A stretch of DNA of 62,642 nt from Anaerolineaceae bacterium (GTDB lineage Bacteria; Chloroflexota; Anaerolineae; Aggregatilineales; Phototrophicaceae): assembly GCA_016124855.1 (NCBI GenBank), contig WGMX01000061.1, positions 1 through 62,642 on the forward strand, in the 5' to 3' direction. Positions within the stretch are counted from its first letter, which is position 1; each line of letters begins with the position of its first letter. The translations under genes were made by a program, and so were the position numbers. Under the pieces are notes generated by a model that ran no database searches, was not told where the DNA came from, and was given only the letters and a program-made list of their open reading frames with translations. Shown piece by piece: positions 36,295 through 45,092 of the stretch.

Positions 36295-37680
36295 GTGACC
36301 CGTTCACTTCATAAATGGTATTTAACGAAACGACTGCTGCCTGTTCATATCGGTATTTTCGTAAGCTTCATGTTGATACCATTATGGTATCGATTTCCGA
36401 ACATGAAAGCATTGGGAATGGGTGACTTTACCGTTTTTTACAGCGCAGGTTTTCTAATCTTCTGGCCGATTCTGTGGACAATTATCTGGTGGGCGTTTAG
36501 CGGCTTTTCGGGCATCAGTAATTTGTTTAAAAACACATCACTACGCTTGTGGTTCGTGCTTCAAGTGATTTTTGCAAGTTGGATATTGTTGTCATGGGTA
36601 TGGGGTTATACGCGTACGCTTCATCCGGCAGTCACAGTTGGCGCAGCAATACCTTTTATTCTGGCTATCCTGTTTTCAATTGTTCTGAGTTGCAGTCGAT
36701 TTCCAATTCGTTTGATTATTGCGGCTTTGGTCATCGGCCTCTTGTGGAACAGTATTTTGGCGTCACTACAAGTAGCGCAACAGGGATCACTGGGTCTAAA
36801 AGTATTGGGCGAGTTCCCAGTTGATCCAGCGTCATCAGGCGCTGTGGTTGTACAGGCGGGTAATATTCGCTGGTTGCGTCCATATGGATTGCTGCCACAT
36901 CCGAACATGCTGGGTGGGTTTTTGGCTATCGCTTTATTATGTGTGTTTGGTTGGGTTTTAAATGGACAAAACAAACGGTGGTTGCTGACAGCCATCATTT
37001 TCACGTTTGGGTTGTGGAATTTGTTTCTCTCGTTCTCACGCAGCGCGTGGCTGGGATTCGCAACCGGGATCCTGCTATTGCTGCTACTAACGTTCAAGGC
37101 GTGGTGGTATGATCGCAATCGGCTGACACGGGTGATCGCAATTTTGGGGGTATCTTTAATTGCTGGTGGACTATTTTTCCTGCTCTATCAACCCTTTTTA
37201 TCTGCACGGGCGGGCATCGGAGACGAATCGGTCGAGCTTCGGTCGGTAAGTGATCGCAATGTTTATAACCAAATTGCTATTGATGCGATAAAAGAATCAC
37301 CCATTCTAGGAACAGGAATTGGCAATTTTCCATGGTATGCAACCTATTATCTGGCAAAAACACCTTATGATTTGCGCGGGCAGCCGGTGCACAACATTTA
37401 TCTCTCGGCATGGTCAGAGCTGGGGATTATCGGATTAGCGTTGTTTTTCATGATTGTAGGAATAACCATCAAAACGGGAACAGTAAATATAAAACTGCGA
37501 ATCAACGAGCAAAGAAATGATGCATTCTTCTATTCTGCGGTTATGTGTGGTGTGGTCGCTTTTTTGGTAATCGGTTTCTTTGACCATTACACGTGGACAC
37601 TTATCCAGTTTCAGGCAGCATTCTGGGGATTGACAGCGGTCGCTATCCAACCGCCGTCACTAGCAGCAGATTTAACCTGA
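36295..37680 (+). CDS. O-antigen ligase-like polytopic membrane protein
   Basis: 461 aa from a GTG at 36295 with AAAGGA upstream. About eleven hydrophobic segments. The large extracytoplasmic loop carries the Wzy_C/WaaL features: RSAWLGFATG in one helix, and NVYNQIAIDAIKESPILGTGIGNF and PVHNIYLSAWSELGIIGL around the catalytic loop, with conserved Arg and His. The family joins or polymerises glycans on lipid carriers at the outer face of the membrane. The 3' end overlaps the convergent SH3 gene by 9 nt. It could be a ligase or polymerase. Confidence 0.82.
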   Translation: MTRSLHKWYLTKRLLPVHIGIFVSFMLIPLWYRFPNMKALGMGDFTVFYSAGFLIFWPILWTIIWWAFSGFSGISNLFKNTSLRLWFVLQVIFASWILLSWVWGYTRTLHPAVTVGAAIPFILAILFSIVLSCSRFPIRLIIAALVIGLLWNSILASLQVAQQGSLGLKVLGEFPVDPASSGAVVVQAGNIRWLRPYGLLPHPNMLGGFLAIALLCVFGWVLNGQNKRWLLTAIIFTFGLWNLFLSFSRSAWLGFATGILLLLLLTFKAWWYDRNRLTRVIAILGVSLIAGGLFFLLYQPFLSARAGIGDESVELRSVSDRNVYNQIAIDAIKESPILGTGIGNFPWYATYYLAKTPYDLRGQPVHNIYLSAWSELGIIGLALFFMIVGITIKTGTVNIKLRINEQRNDAFFYSAVMCGVVAFLVIGFFDHYTWTLIQFQAAFWGLTAVAIQPPSLAADLT

Positions 37681-38970
37681 TGACAGCGGTGGAGGCGCGA
37701 CAAGTGGTAATGTTCCACAATCGCCAGCCGTAAAGGTGCTGTCAGCCGCAATCCATACACCATCGACTAAACGCCACCAAACAGCGCCATCTGAACCAAT
37801 CGCACGGGCATCGGGGTTACCATAAAACCCGCCAGTTATTCCCCTACGAATGGGATAGTTAGTACCGGGGCCGCCTCGTAAATTAACGTCAGCCGTCCAA
37901 GCAGCAACACAGGGTGAATCAGCCGCGAAGGTTTGCAAGAAACCCGTACCGGGAGTAAAGGGGAAGATTACTCCACCAAGCGAAAATGGTAATTCAAATT
38001 CGCGTGGCATGAGAACTAGAGGTAAATAACGTGCATTGGCGTAATCATACTCGGCTGGGTTGCCGTAGATGATTTTATCTCCCTGAAAACCATACTCAAC
38101 CCGTTGAGCAGGTTTCAAGCGATATCCATCTGCATAAAATAGTTCGCCTTCTAACATGCTCATCACGGTTTTACCGTCGGCAGTGGTCTGCAAGAGCAGC
38201 GTTCCAGTAAAGTTAAGGCTCGCGCCATTAATGATCATGCTGGTTGACATATTGACAGGTGTTTGCAAGAGTAAACCACTGTCCGGCGCGCCAGCACAGG
38301 GCGAATCCTCTAATCCTGTATGCAAGCTAATGGTTTGCATCGGCGCATAAACATCTGCGATTTTGCTAGTAGAGTCAAGCACTTGCAGTTGGCTCAAATC
38401 CGCAGTGCTTTTAATCAAATCTTTGGAGAGCCAACCTTCAGCTATGCGTATCCATGTACCATCCTCTAGACGACCAATTGCCTGCAAACGGTCTCCACTA
38501 TAAACAGCGCGCACAATCGCCGCATCGGGATTGGGTTCTGCACGAAGATTAGCGCCTTTGGGTTCAGTTACCGTGATTTCAAGGGCTACAAAATCATTAG
38601 AAGCTTCACTTCCATTTTCCAACAACACTTTGCCAAAACTGACAGCCGTCACATTACCATTCACCAAATCAGCACGAACGTTTAGCAGTGCCAAGCCCCA
38701 ATTATTATCATCAAATGCCACCGTACTAATAGACTTCAGCGAAGCGATAGGCGCAACGTCACCCGCCTTCGCAAAAGCAAGCCGAACATTATCACGGGGT
38801 TGAATTTCGACTTTCGGATTTCCGTAACAGGCTTGATTATTTTCCATGTCAACACAGGCTTTACGAGCCGACTCAACTGCTTTTTGAGCAACAGCCGCAC
38901 AATCCACTGACTGCGCTAAGACCGAACTCGACATCAGAATGAGAAATAGAGTGATCAGTAATCGACGCAT
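37672..38970 (-). CDS. Secreted SH3b-domain protein
   Basis: 432 aa from the ATG at 38970, whose first base overlaps the preceding TAA; a longer frame upstream is antisense to the epimerase region and is rejected. Signal peptide MRRLLITLFLILMSSSVLAQ. Two bacterial SH3 domains are visible: ANLRAEPNPDAAIVRAVYSGDRL ... GWLSKDLI near residue 185, and NLRGGPGTNYPIRRGITGG near residue 375 followed by AVWWRLVDGVWI. SH3b domains bind cell-wall peptides or act as protein docks. Co-translation with the epimerase is suggested by the overlap, although the functions are unrelated. Confidence 0.8.
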   Translation of the reverse strand: MRRLLITLFLILMSSSVLAQSVDCAAVAQKAVESARKACVDMENNQACYGNPKVEIQPRDNVRLAFAKAGDVAPIASLKSISTVAFDDNNWGLALLNVRADLVNGNVTAVSFGKVLLENGSEASNDFVALEITVTEPKGANLRAEPNPDAAIVRAVYSGDRLQAIGRLEDGTWIRIAEGWLSKDLIKSTADLSQLQVLDSTSKIADVYAPMQTISLHTGLEDSPCAGAPDSGLLLQTPVNMSTSMIINGASLNFTGTLLLQTTADGKTVMSMLEGELFYADGYRLKPAQRVEYGFQGDKIIYGNPAEYDYANARYLPLVLMPREFELPFSLGGVIFPFTPGTGFLQTFAADSPCVAAWTADVNLRGGPGTNYPIRRGITGGFYGNPDARAIGSDGAVWWRLVDGVWIAADSTFTAGDCGTLPLVAPPPLSSG

Positions 38971-39386
38971 TAGACCTTGCCTTCCGGTAATTCGTACAAC
39001 TCGACCATCACGCCACCCGTGCTTTTGGGATGCACGAAGGCATAACGGGTACCATCTTCGCGCTGGCGAGGGGTTTCGTTTATTAATTGGATGCCCTGAG
39101 CTGCAATATGAGCCATCGCGGACTCGATTTCGGTCACTGCGATGCACAAGTGATGCATCCCTGCCCCACGTTTAGCGAGGTACTTGGCGATGCCACTATC
39201 CTCAGTAGTCGGTTTCAACAATTCGATGCGGGATTCACCAACGGGCAAGAAAGCAATATCAACCGCTTCGTGTTCATTGGTTTCGGTTGCTTCGAGCGAA
39301 AGCCCGAGGGCGTTCTCCCAAAAGTTGAGTGCAGCAGGCATATCATCGACAACCACCGCAATATGATCAATTTTAATGGGGGTCAC
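38970..39386 (-). CDS. mce: Methylmalonyl-CoA epimerase
   Basis: 138 aa from a GTG complement at 39384-39386, with AGGAGG 6 nt upstream. A glyoxalase/VOC-fold enzyme: IDHIAVVVDDMPAALNFWENALGL, then VAFLPVGESRIELLKPT, GAGMHHLCIAV with the metal-binding His, and FVHPKSTGGVMVELYE with the distal His and Glu. It converts (S)- to (R)-methylmalonyl-CoA between the carboxylase and mutase encoded further right. The placement with acyl-CoA dehydrogenase divergently across 95 bp supports propionyl-CoA/branched-chain acyl metabolism. Confidence 0.93.
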   Translation of the reverse strand: MTPIKIDHIAVVVDDMPAALNFWENALGLSLEATETNEHEAVDIAFLPVGESRIELLKPTTEDSGIAKYLAKRGAGMHHLCIAVTEIESAMAHIAAQGIQLINETPRQREDGTRYAFVHPKSTGGVMVELYELPEGKV

Positions 39387-39432
39387 AACTTACCTCCTAG
39401 ATGTTAATCGACCGCATTATACAGCAGCGGGG

Positions 39433-39441
39433 TGTTATAAT
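39433..39441 (+). promoter_or_regulatory. Extended -10 promoter of the acyl-CoA dehydrogenase gene
   Basis: TGTTATAAT: a perfect TATAAT (39436-39441) with the TGN extension. No good -35 is visible, as expected for extended -10 promoters. The predicted start is about 34 nt before the ATG at 39482. Confidence 0.6.
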
Positions 39442-39481
39442 TCAGGTAACAGTATTCCGTTATTACAAGGACTAAAAAATA

Positions 39482-40672
39482 ATGGTCGCCACAGTTGACC
39501 CCACCAATTTAAGTCTCCAACTCACCGATGAACATCTGGCTTTACAGGATGCGGTTCGCAAGTTCGCGCAAAAAGAGATCATGCCGATTGCAGCCGAGTT
39601 CGATGAATCCGGTGAGTTCCCACTCGATACGATTAAGAAAATGGGGGCCATGGGATTGATGGGGATTGAAGTTCCGGAAGAATATGGCGGCGCAGGCATG
39701 GATGCCCTAGCTTATGTGCTGACGATGATCGAAGTGGCGAAAGCAGATGCCAGCCACAGCACCGTTGTGAGCGTCAACAATTCGCTTTACTGTCATGGTT
39801 TGATGAAGTTTGGAACGGAAGAACAAAAACAGAAATTTCTGGTTCCTGTAGCCAGCGGAGAGAAAATAGGTGCTTACAGCTTAACCGAGCCGATGTCCGG
39901 CAGTGACGCGGCGACTATGCAAAGCCGCGCGGTTCTGAATGAAGCAGGCACACATTATGTGATTAACGGACGTAAAAGCTGGGTGACCAGCGGGCCAGTA
40001 ACCGATGCGCTGGTACTTTTTACGATGACTGATCCGGAAAAAGGGAATAAGGGAATCACCGCTTTCCTAATTGATGCACATCAACCGGGATTCATTCGTG
40101 GCAAAAAAGAGCCGAAGATGGGGATCCGTGCAAGCGCTACCAGTGAGATTGTCTACGACAACTATCTATGTCCGGTTGAGAATGTGCTGGGCAAAGTCGG
40201 GGAAGGCTTCAAAATCGCGATGACGGTTCTGGATGCGGGACGTATCGGGATTGCTTCACAGGCATTAGGCATCGCGGAAGCGGCATACGAGGCGAGTGTT
40301 CAATATGCAAAAGAGCGCCACGCCTTTGGTGAGCCAATCGGTTCATTCCAGATGATTCAGCAGAAAATCGCTGATATGAAGATGCGAATTGAGGCCAGCC
40401 GACAACTGATTTACAACGCGGTTCTGGCGAAGGAACGGCACAAGCGAACTGGCGAACGCTACACATTAGAGGCCAGCATGGCGAAATTGTTTGCGAGTGA
40501 AACGGCGATGTTTGTGGCTCATCAAGCAGTGCAAATTCATGGCGGGATGGGTTACAGCAAAGAGCTACCGGTTGAGCGTTATTTCCGTGATGCAAAAATC
40601 ACTGAGATTTATGAAGGTACCAGCGAAGTCCAGCGGTTAGTGATTGCACGGAATGAGTTAGGACTTCGATAG
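39482..40672 (+). CDS. Acyl-CoA dehydrogenase, short-chain/butyryl type
   Basis: 396 aa, ATG with AAGGA about 9 nt upstream. Flavin-dependent acyl-CoA dehydrogenase: GAYSLTEPMSGSDAATM in the FAD/substrate region, YVINGRKSWVTSG, AQHIGGxGY-like HQAVQIHGGMGYSKELPVERYFRDAKITEIYEGTSEVQ, with the catalytic-base Glu of the IYEGTSE motif. It oxidises acyl-CoA to enoyl-CoA and passes electrons to ETF. Butyryl-, isobutyryl- or 2-methylbutyryl-CoA are plausible given the nearby isobutyryl-type mutase, but chain length cannot be fixed by eye. Confidence 0.92.
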   Translation: MVATVDPTNLSLQLTDEHLALQDAVRKFAQKEIMPIAAEFDESGEFPLDTIKKMGAMGLMGIEVPEEYGGAGMDALAYVLTMIEVAKADASHSTVVSVNNSLYCHGLMKFGTEEQKQKFLVPVASGEKIGAYSLTEPMSGSDAATMQSRAVLNEAGTHYVINGRKSWVTSGPVTDALVLFTMTDPEKGNKGITAFLIDAHQPGFIRGKKEPKMGIRASATSEIVYDNYLCPVENVLGKVGEGFKIAMTVLDAGRIGIASQALGIAEAAYEASVQYAKERHAFGEPIGSFQMIQQKIADMKMRIEASRQLIYNAVLAKERHKRTGERYTLEASMAKLFASETAMFVAHQAVQIHGGMGYSKELPVERYFRDAKITEIYEGTSEVQRLVIARNELGLR

Positions 40673-40700
40673 CTAGGTTTTCGGCTAAGAGGGAGGCGAT

Positions 40701-41270
40701 ATGGCTTTACCTAAATACATTTCACCGGAAGAATATCTCCGAATGGAACGCGGCAGCCAAGAGAAACACGAATATTTCAGAGGTGAAATCTTTGCAATGA
40801 CTGGCGCGAGCCGTGAGCATAATCTCATCGCGCAAAACGTAAGCCGACATTTAGGTAATCAATTGGATGATTATCCTTGCGAAATCTACCAAAGTGACAT
40901 GCGAGTAAAGATACCTACAAGCGATTTATATACTTACCCTGATGTGGTAGTTGTGTGTGGAACACCGGAATTTGAAGATACTAAACTGGATACGCTACTC
41001 AATCCCGTCGTCATTATTGAAATCCTCTCTTCATCCACCGAAAAATATGATCGTGGTCGAAAGGCTTTGTACTATCGACGTATCGCCTCGTTACAGGAAT
41101 ATATTCTAGTTGCTCAAGATAGCGTCCAAGTGGAACATTATCGACGACAAGAAAATCAGTGGGGCATCACAGACATCATGAGTTTAGATGCTCAACTTAT
41201 TCTTTCATCTATCGGCTGTTCAATCAACCTGAGCGACATTTATAAAAAAGTGAAGTCTAAGTCAGAGTAA
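40701..41270 (+). CDS. Uma2-family (DUF820) endonuclease-like protein
   Basis: 189 aa. SPEEYLRMERGSQEKHEYFRGEIFAMTGAS start, then DMRVKIPTSDLYTYPDVVVVCG and NPVVIIEILSSSTEKYDRGRKALYYR: the PD...(E)x(I/L) core of the Uma2 PD-(D/E)xK fold, with Pro-Asp (YPDV) and Glu (IEIL). Members abound in cyanobacteria and Chloroflexota, and their biological role is unknown. It is 28 nt downstream of the dehydrogenase and 10 nt upstream of the MDR gene, although its function looks unrelated to theirs. Confidence 0.88.
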   Translation: MALPKYISPEEYLRMERGSQEKHEYFRGEIFAMTGASREHNLIAQNVSRHLGNQLDDYPCEIYQSDMRVKIPTSDLYTYPDVVVVCGTPEFEDTKLDTLLNPVVIIEILSSSTEKYDRGRKALYYRRIASLQEYILVAQDSVQVEHYRRQENQWGITDIMSLDAQLILSSIGCSINLSDIYKKVKSKSE

Positions 41271-41280
41271 GGATGCTTCT

Positions 41281-42312
41281 ATGAAAGCAGCGGTGATTAC
41301 AGGTCACGGTGGGATTGAAATGGTGCAGGTGGTGAATGACCTACCGATACCCGAACCGGGACGCGACGAAGTTCGCATCCAAATGAAGTCGGTAGCACTC
41401 AACCGACTGGATTTGTGGGTGCGGGCGGGTTGGAACGGGCTTAAACTGGCGATGCCCCATATCACCTGCGCGGATGGAGCAGGTATCGTTGATAAAGTCG
41501 GCGATGGCGTCAGTCAATATCAAGTAGGCGACCGTGTTTGTATCGACCCGACGATTGTGGATAAAGACAGCCCTGCCCTAATGACCGGAATGGAAAATCA
41601 GTCGCGTATTCATCTATTGGGTGAAACGGTTCCGGGTGTTGGCGCAGAGTACGTGGTTTTACCGCAACGCAACCTGATGAAAATACCGGACAACGTTAAT
41701 TTTAGTGAGGCGGCAGCAGCCGGGTTAGTCTACGTAACAGCATGGCATTCCTTGATTACGCGCGGCGAGTTGAAACCGGGTGAAACAGTCTTAATTGTGG
41801 GAGCAGGCGGTGGCGTGAACAGCGCGAGTATCCAGATTGCAAAGCTGGCGGGAGCGATGGTCTACGTGGTCGGGAGCAACGCGGAGAAGTGCGCGAAGGC
41901 GGCTGAACTGGGTGCGGATATTACGATCAACCGGGAGGAAACGCCCCAATGGTCGAAAGCGCTTTACCAGATGACCAACAAACAAGGTGTGGATGTGGTG
42001 GTGGACAATGTAGGGGCAGCAACTCTTAATGACAGCATCCGCTCTACACGGATAGGTGGACGAATCTTGGTGGTTGGGAACACCAGTGGGCCAATGGTTG
42101 ACCTTGATTTACGACAGGTTTTTGCCCGACAGGTGAGCATCATCGGGAGTACAATGGGGCCGCATCAGGATTTCGTGAAGGTAATGAACCTTGTTTTCGC
42201 GGGAAAGCTCAAGCCGGTGATTGGAGCCGTTTTTCCAATTGATGAGATGCGGAAGGCTATCGAAACGTTGGAAGATTTTAGCGTGTTCGGCAAGATTGTT
42301 TTGGAGTTCTAG
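41281..42312 (+). CDS. Zinc-free MDR / quinone-oxidoreductase-like dehydrogenase
   Basis: 343 aa. Medium-chain dehydrogenase fold: GroES-like N-terminus (RDEVRIQMKSVALNRLDLWVRAG, DGAGIVDKVGDGVSQYQVGDRVCI) and a Rossmann domain with VGAGGGVNSASIQIAKLAGA and VDVVVDNVGAATL. The catalytic-zinc Cys/His pattern (GHExxG) is absent and an N-R-L-D-L-W sequence as in quinone reductases is present, so NADPH-dependent enoyl/quinone reduction is more likely than alcohol oxidation. Its stop overlaps the GTG of the next gene by one base. Confidence 0.87.
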   Translation: MKAAVITGHGGIEMVQVVNDLPIPEPGRDEVRIQMKSVALNRLDLWVRAGWNGLKLAMPHITCADGAGIVDKVGDGVSQYQVGDRVCIDPTIVDKDSPALMTGMENQSRIHLLGETVPGVGAEYVVLPQRNLMKIPDNVNFSEAAAAGLVYVTAWHSLITRGELKPGETVLIVGAGGGVNSASIQIAKLAGAMVYVVGSNAEKCAKAAELGADITINREETPQWSKALYQMTNKQGVDVVVDNVGAATLNDSIRSTRIGGRILVVGNTSGPMVDLDLRQVFARQVSIIGSTMGPHQDFVKVMNLVFAGKLKPVIGAVFPIDEMRKAIETLEDFSVFGKIVLEF

Positions 42313-42785
42313 TGGAATACCTCGCGTCACTGTTAACGAGCATTGTTGACCAGATGAAGCTGACACCGTTGACGAAGTTAGCGCTTCAGCCGGGGGTGCG
42401 GGCTGTGTACCGATTAACCATCCGTTACCACGACCGGCGCGCGATTGACTCAGTGGCAACGGTTGTGCGAACGAGTGGAAATGGGGCGAGCCTTGAAGTG
42501 GTTTTCCGAGGCCTATTTGAGCAAAAACCACTTCGTTTTCTAGTGAGCCAAACGGACTATGAAGCATTAACTTTTGGTTTTCAGAAGGCGAACTTCGACA
42601 AGTTGGGCGATCAACCGAATTTGAAACCCTACGGCGAAGATTTATGGCTATGGGAACGGGCGGCGGGTACGTTTCATAAAAGTGTTCTGCTCGCGCCCTC
42701 TGATGCGGAAGGTACGTATTGGCAGTTGGTCAGGCTGGCATGGACACATTTACCAGAAGCAGTGAGAGTAGTCGATAGTCAGTAG
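42312..42785 (+). CDS. Unknown 157-aa protein
   Basis: 157 aa from a GTG at 42312 overlapping the TAG of the MDR gene. Contains YHDRRAIDSVATVVRTSGNGASLEVVFRGLF and EDLWLWERAAGTFHKSVLLAPSD, a small beta-rich fold of unknown family. It is coupled to the dehydrogenase gene and may be its companion. The last codons (VVDSQ and stop) lie inside a 7-bp period repeat, so the C-terminus was probably extended or replaced by repeat sequence. Confidence 0.65.
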   Translation: MEYLASLLTSIVDQMKLTPLTKLALQPGVRAVYRLTIRYHDRRAIDSVATVVRTSGNGASLEVVFRGLFEQKPLRFLVSQTDYEALTFGFQKANFDKLGDQPNLKPYGEDLWLWERAAGTFHKSVLLAPSDAEGTYWQLVRLAWTHLPEAVRVVDSQ

Positions 42786-42792
42786 TCTATAG
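42769..42792. repeat. Heptad dispersed repeat over a stop codon
   Basis: TAGTCGA, TAGTCAG, TAGTCTA, TAG: three and a half units of a 7-bp period that cover the last codons and TAG of the 157-aa gene. The same style of repeat occurs at several other sites to the right. Confidence 0.75.
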
Positions 42793-43182
42793 AAAAGACA
42801 ACGGGATTCGAAATGAGGAAAATGCAAAAGTTGTTGCAAATTATGCAATTAATCCGCTGAAATGGCTGGCGGGAAGCACGGGAGAAGCCGCTGAATTGAC
42901 AAAATTGACTGGCGGTTGGCCCGGCAGATGCCGCTGAATTGACGCAGTTGCAGCGGATGCCTCCCCTAATGCCACCGCGTGCATTTTGAACATTTCGCTT
43001 TGGCGGATGTCAGGGAGAGAAACGCCGAAAATGCAAATACGATTAATCACAGAGTCGCAGAGCAATGCAGAGAAAGCATACAAGAAGTCCATTAACACCC
43101 TCAAAACACAACATTTAAGCATGAACAGCATAGCATAGGTTGAGGTGGTTAGGGTGACACTCAGGTTGGAAGATTCAAACGA
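42793..43182. repeat. Gene-free stretch with short repeats
   Basis: No gene is supported. GCCGCTGAATTGAC occurs twice (42887-42900 and 42930-42943), the second followed by a CCGCTG/CAGCGG inverted repeat (42931-42936 with 42951-42956). At 43048-43074 three 9-bp units (CACAGAGTC, GCAGAGCAA, TGCAGAGAA) form a nonad repeat of a type seen again near 48824. Confidence 0.6.
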
Positions 43183-43854
43183 ATGGCTAATCGAATTAAA
43201 ACATTGCTGGAGTATGGCGGAGCTGAGTGGCGCAGCGACCTCAAACTTGGCCTCCTCACTCTTTTTTGCTGTGCTTTGACTATTATCTTTTTCGACTCCG
43301 ATAACTTGCTCGGAGCAGTTTTGTTACAAACAATTTACTTTCGATATGGCATGATTGTTGCACTCGTATTATTGGCTTCGCTCGTTTTCATCTTCATGAA
43401 ATGGATAGGCATCCCGTTCATCGGCAAGGTACTTGGGGTGGTTCTGTTCATTGTTGTTGCGAGTCCATTTTTAGCCAATGAAAGCCTCGTCTTTGTCGTC
43501 ACCTACTTTTTGTCCTTCATATTCGGCATTGGTGCGATTTTCTTTGTACCGGCAGCGATAGTCGCTTGGATTGGAGTAGCAGTCTTTGCCTGTCTAAGAG
43601 GTTGGTTAAGCGATTATCTAACTGAACCGCTACTGGTTCGGGTCATTATTATTTGTTCTTTGACGCTGACCTCGTTTTATATTTCTTTTCGATATATCCA
43701 GTCACTGGATTTCGCTGTGATTGAGCATCAACAGATTGGTGCGGACCATTTCTATACCATAAACAAAACTTCTTTATCCTCTGGCATTAGCAGCAACATC
43801 GTTCACTATAAATGCAATTCAATCTCAATCGGCTGTATGGAAGTGTCTGAGTAA
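43183..43854 (+). CDS. Unknown integral membrane protein
   Basis: 223 aa with about six hydrophobic helices: LLTLFCCALTIIFF, YGMIVALVLLASLVFIFM, VLGVVLFIVVASPFLA, VTYFLSFIFGIGAIFFVPAAIV, AWIGVAVFACL, RVIIICSLTLTSFYISF. A hydrophilic C-terminal ~45 residues follows (IEHQQIGADHFYTINKTS ... CNSISIGCMEVSE), which would lie outside if the N-terminus is inside. No family is recognised. It stands alone, 28 nt before the CYTH gene. Confidence 0.7.
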   Translation: MANRIKTLLEYGGAEWRSDLKLGLLTLFCCALTIIFFDSDNLLGAVLLQTIYFRYGMIVALVLLASLVFIFMKWIGIPFIGKVLGVVLFIVVASPFLANESLVFVVTYFLSFIFGIGAIFFVPAAIVAWIGVAVFACLRGWLSDYLTEPLLVRVIIICSLTLTSFYISFRYIQSLDFAVIEHQQIGADHFYTINKTSLSSGISSNIVHYKCNSISIGCMEVSE

Positions 43855-43882
43855 CTAATCAAATGGAGCGCTGTAAATCCTC

Positions 43883-44476
43883 ATGGCAAACAACTATAAC
43901 GAAACAGAAGTCAAACTGTATGTGCCGGATTTAGCGGCGGTGCAGCAAAAGTTAGTGGCGGCAGGTGCAGAATTGACCGCACCGCGCGTGTATGAGCGCA
44001 ATGTTCGGTATGACAACAAAGAGCGCACCATGACTCCTCACGGGATGGTGGTGCGTTTGCGGCAGGATTCGCGGGTCAGATTGACCTACAAAGATGACGG
44101 TACGTTTGAGAATGGCGTGGTCAGCCGCTTCGAGGCCGAGGTCGAAGTCAGCGATTTCGACGCAATGGAAACGATTCTTGGTAAGCTGGGTTATACCCCT
44201 TATCTGGTATATGAGAAGTACCGCACAACTTATGAAATGGATGGCGCGGAAGTGGTACTCGACGAAATGCCTTACGGGAATTTTGTCGAGATCGAAGGTG
44301 ATAGAGAAGCGATTGAACGGATTATTAGCGGGTTAGACTTGAGTCATGCCAAGCGATTTGATGGGAGTTACTCAACACTGTTTGAACGGGTACGCAAGAA
44401 GTTGGGTTTAGAATTTAACGATTTGACATTCGCAAATTTTAAGGGTATTGAGGTCAGCGAAGAGGTATTTTCTTAA
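43883..44476 (+). CDS. CYTH-domain protein (class IV adenylate cyclase / triphosphatase)
   Basis: 197 aa. The N-terminal E-T-E-V-K (E7, E9, K11) is the ExExK signature of the CYTH tunnel fold. VVRLRQDSRVRLTYK, RFEAEVEV and VYEKYRTTYEMDGAEVVLDEMPYGNFVEIEG supply the alternating basic and acidic tunnel residues. CYTH enzymes act on triphosphates with Mg/Mn: CyaB-type cyclases, thiamine triphosphatase or tripolyphosphatase. The activity here cannot be chosen by eye. A CHAD protein, a frequent partner in polyphosphate metabolism, is encoded at 58650-59606 but not adjacent. Confidence 0.88.
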   Translation: MANNYNETEVKLYVPDLAAVQQKLVAAGAELTAPRVYERNVRYDNKERTMTPHGMVVRLRQDSRVRLTYKDDGTFENGVVSRFEAEVEVSDFDAMETILGKLGYTPYLVYEKYRTTYEMDGAEVVLDEMPYGNFVEIEGDREAIERIISGLDLSHAKRFDGSYSTLFERVRKKLGLEFNDLTFANFKGIEVSEEVFS

Positions 44477-44482
44477 ATCACA

Positions 44483-44514
44483 CAAAATAAAAGTGGAGGA
44501 CTTGCGCCCTCCAC
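44483..44514 (-). terminator. Rho-independent terminator for the leftward secreted-protein gene
   Basis: Read on the minus strand, GTGGAGG (44514-44508) pairs perfectly with CCTCCAC (44499-44493) around an 8-nt loop and is followed by TTTTATTTTG. It lies 21 nt after the stop of the gene at 44535-45011, between convergent genes. Confidence 0.75.
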
Positions 44515-44534
44515 CTCCCCCAACACGGATGACA

Positions 44535-45011
44535 TTAGTCATGCGGTACGGTCAGGTTTTGCCATTGGAAAGTGTAAGTCTTCCCGTTGGCATCTGGAGC
44601 GGTGATCCAGAACCAGTTAGCACTTGAATAGTACATTGAATAGCCGTTCTTTGAGACAATTAAGGTACCCTCTTTATTGCCAGCGGCATCAACAATCTTG
44701 GCAATATCAGCAGCTGACACTGCCAATGCCAACTTGCCTGTATTGGTCTTGGGATCGACCGTCAATATTTCAACACCACGCAGCACCTTGACTTCGTAGA
44801 ACGGATATTTCCAGTCACCGGGCTTACGTACGGTGTCGTACTTGTAAAAGACTGCTACTGGTGCAGCAATATCGGCACCATTCAGTCGTCCGTCGTTAAT
44901 GTAGCCGTTGGTTGGCACTGGCGGTGGCTTCGGATTATCCCCCGCGTAGACCGACGTCAGGCTCAGCAAAACTACCGCTATTGTAATTAGGAGAATCAAT
45001 CGTTTAAACAT
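44535..45011 (-). CDS. Small secreted protein of unknown function
   Basis: 158 aa with a signal peptide (MFKRLILLITIAVVLLSLTSVYA) and a Pro-rich linker (DNPKPPPVPTNG). The mature part (PVAVFYKYDTVRKPGDWKYPFYEVKVL ... GYSMYYSSANWFWITAPDANGKTYTFQWQNLT) looks beta-rich with many aromatics. No family is recognised. Its leader contains a stable hairpin and its end a strong terminator, so it is a monocistronic, well-delimited gene. Confidence 0.75.
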   Translation of the reverse strand: MFKRLILLITIAVVLLSLTSVYAGDNPKPPPVPTNGYINDGRLNGADIAAPVAVFYKYDTVRKPGDWKYPFYEVKVLRGVEILTVDPKTNTGKLALAVSAADIAKIVDAAGNKEGTLIVSKNGYSMYYSSANWFWITAPDANGKTYTFQWQNLTVPHD

Positions 45012-45038
45012 TTTTTCCTCCCCAGACAGTAAACAAAA

Positions 45039-45066
45039 CGGGCGCTACCCCAACAGGTAACGCCCG
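45039..45066 (-). promoter_or_regulatory. Leader hairpin upstream of the secreted-protein gene
   Basis: CGGGCGCTACC (45039-45049) and GGTAACGCCCG (45056-45066) pair over 11 positions with one mismatch and a 6-nt loop. On the minus strand this lies 28 nt upstream of the gene start at 45011, so it may be a 5' stabiliser or attenuator; on the plus strand it precedes the small-RNA candidate. Confidence 0.4.
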
Positions 45067-45092
45067 AATAAAAACAATGGTTATAATGATGT

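Noticed and set aside
37715..37735. Another copy of the AATCGCCAGCC repeat arm
   Set aside because: It lies in the coding sequence of the SH3 protein without the partner arm or T-tract, so it is a chance match.
38971..39147. N-terminal extension of the SH3-domain protein
   Set aside because: The added 59 residues are antisense to the epimerase gene, and a clean signal peptide starts at the ATG at 38970.
42841..43131. Minus-strand 96-codon open frame in the gap
   Set aside because: It is built on the dispersed repeats and inverted repeats of this gap and has no start signal or domain.
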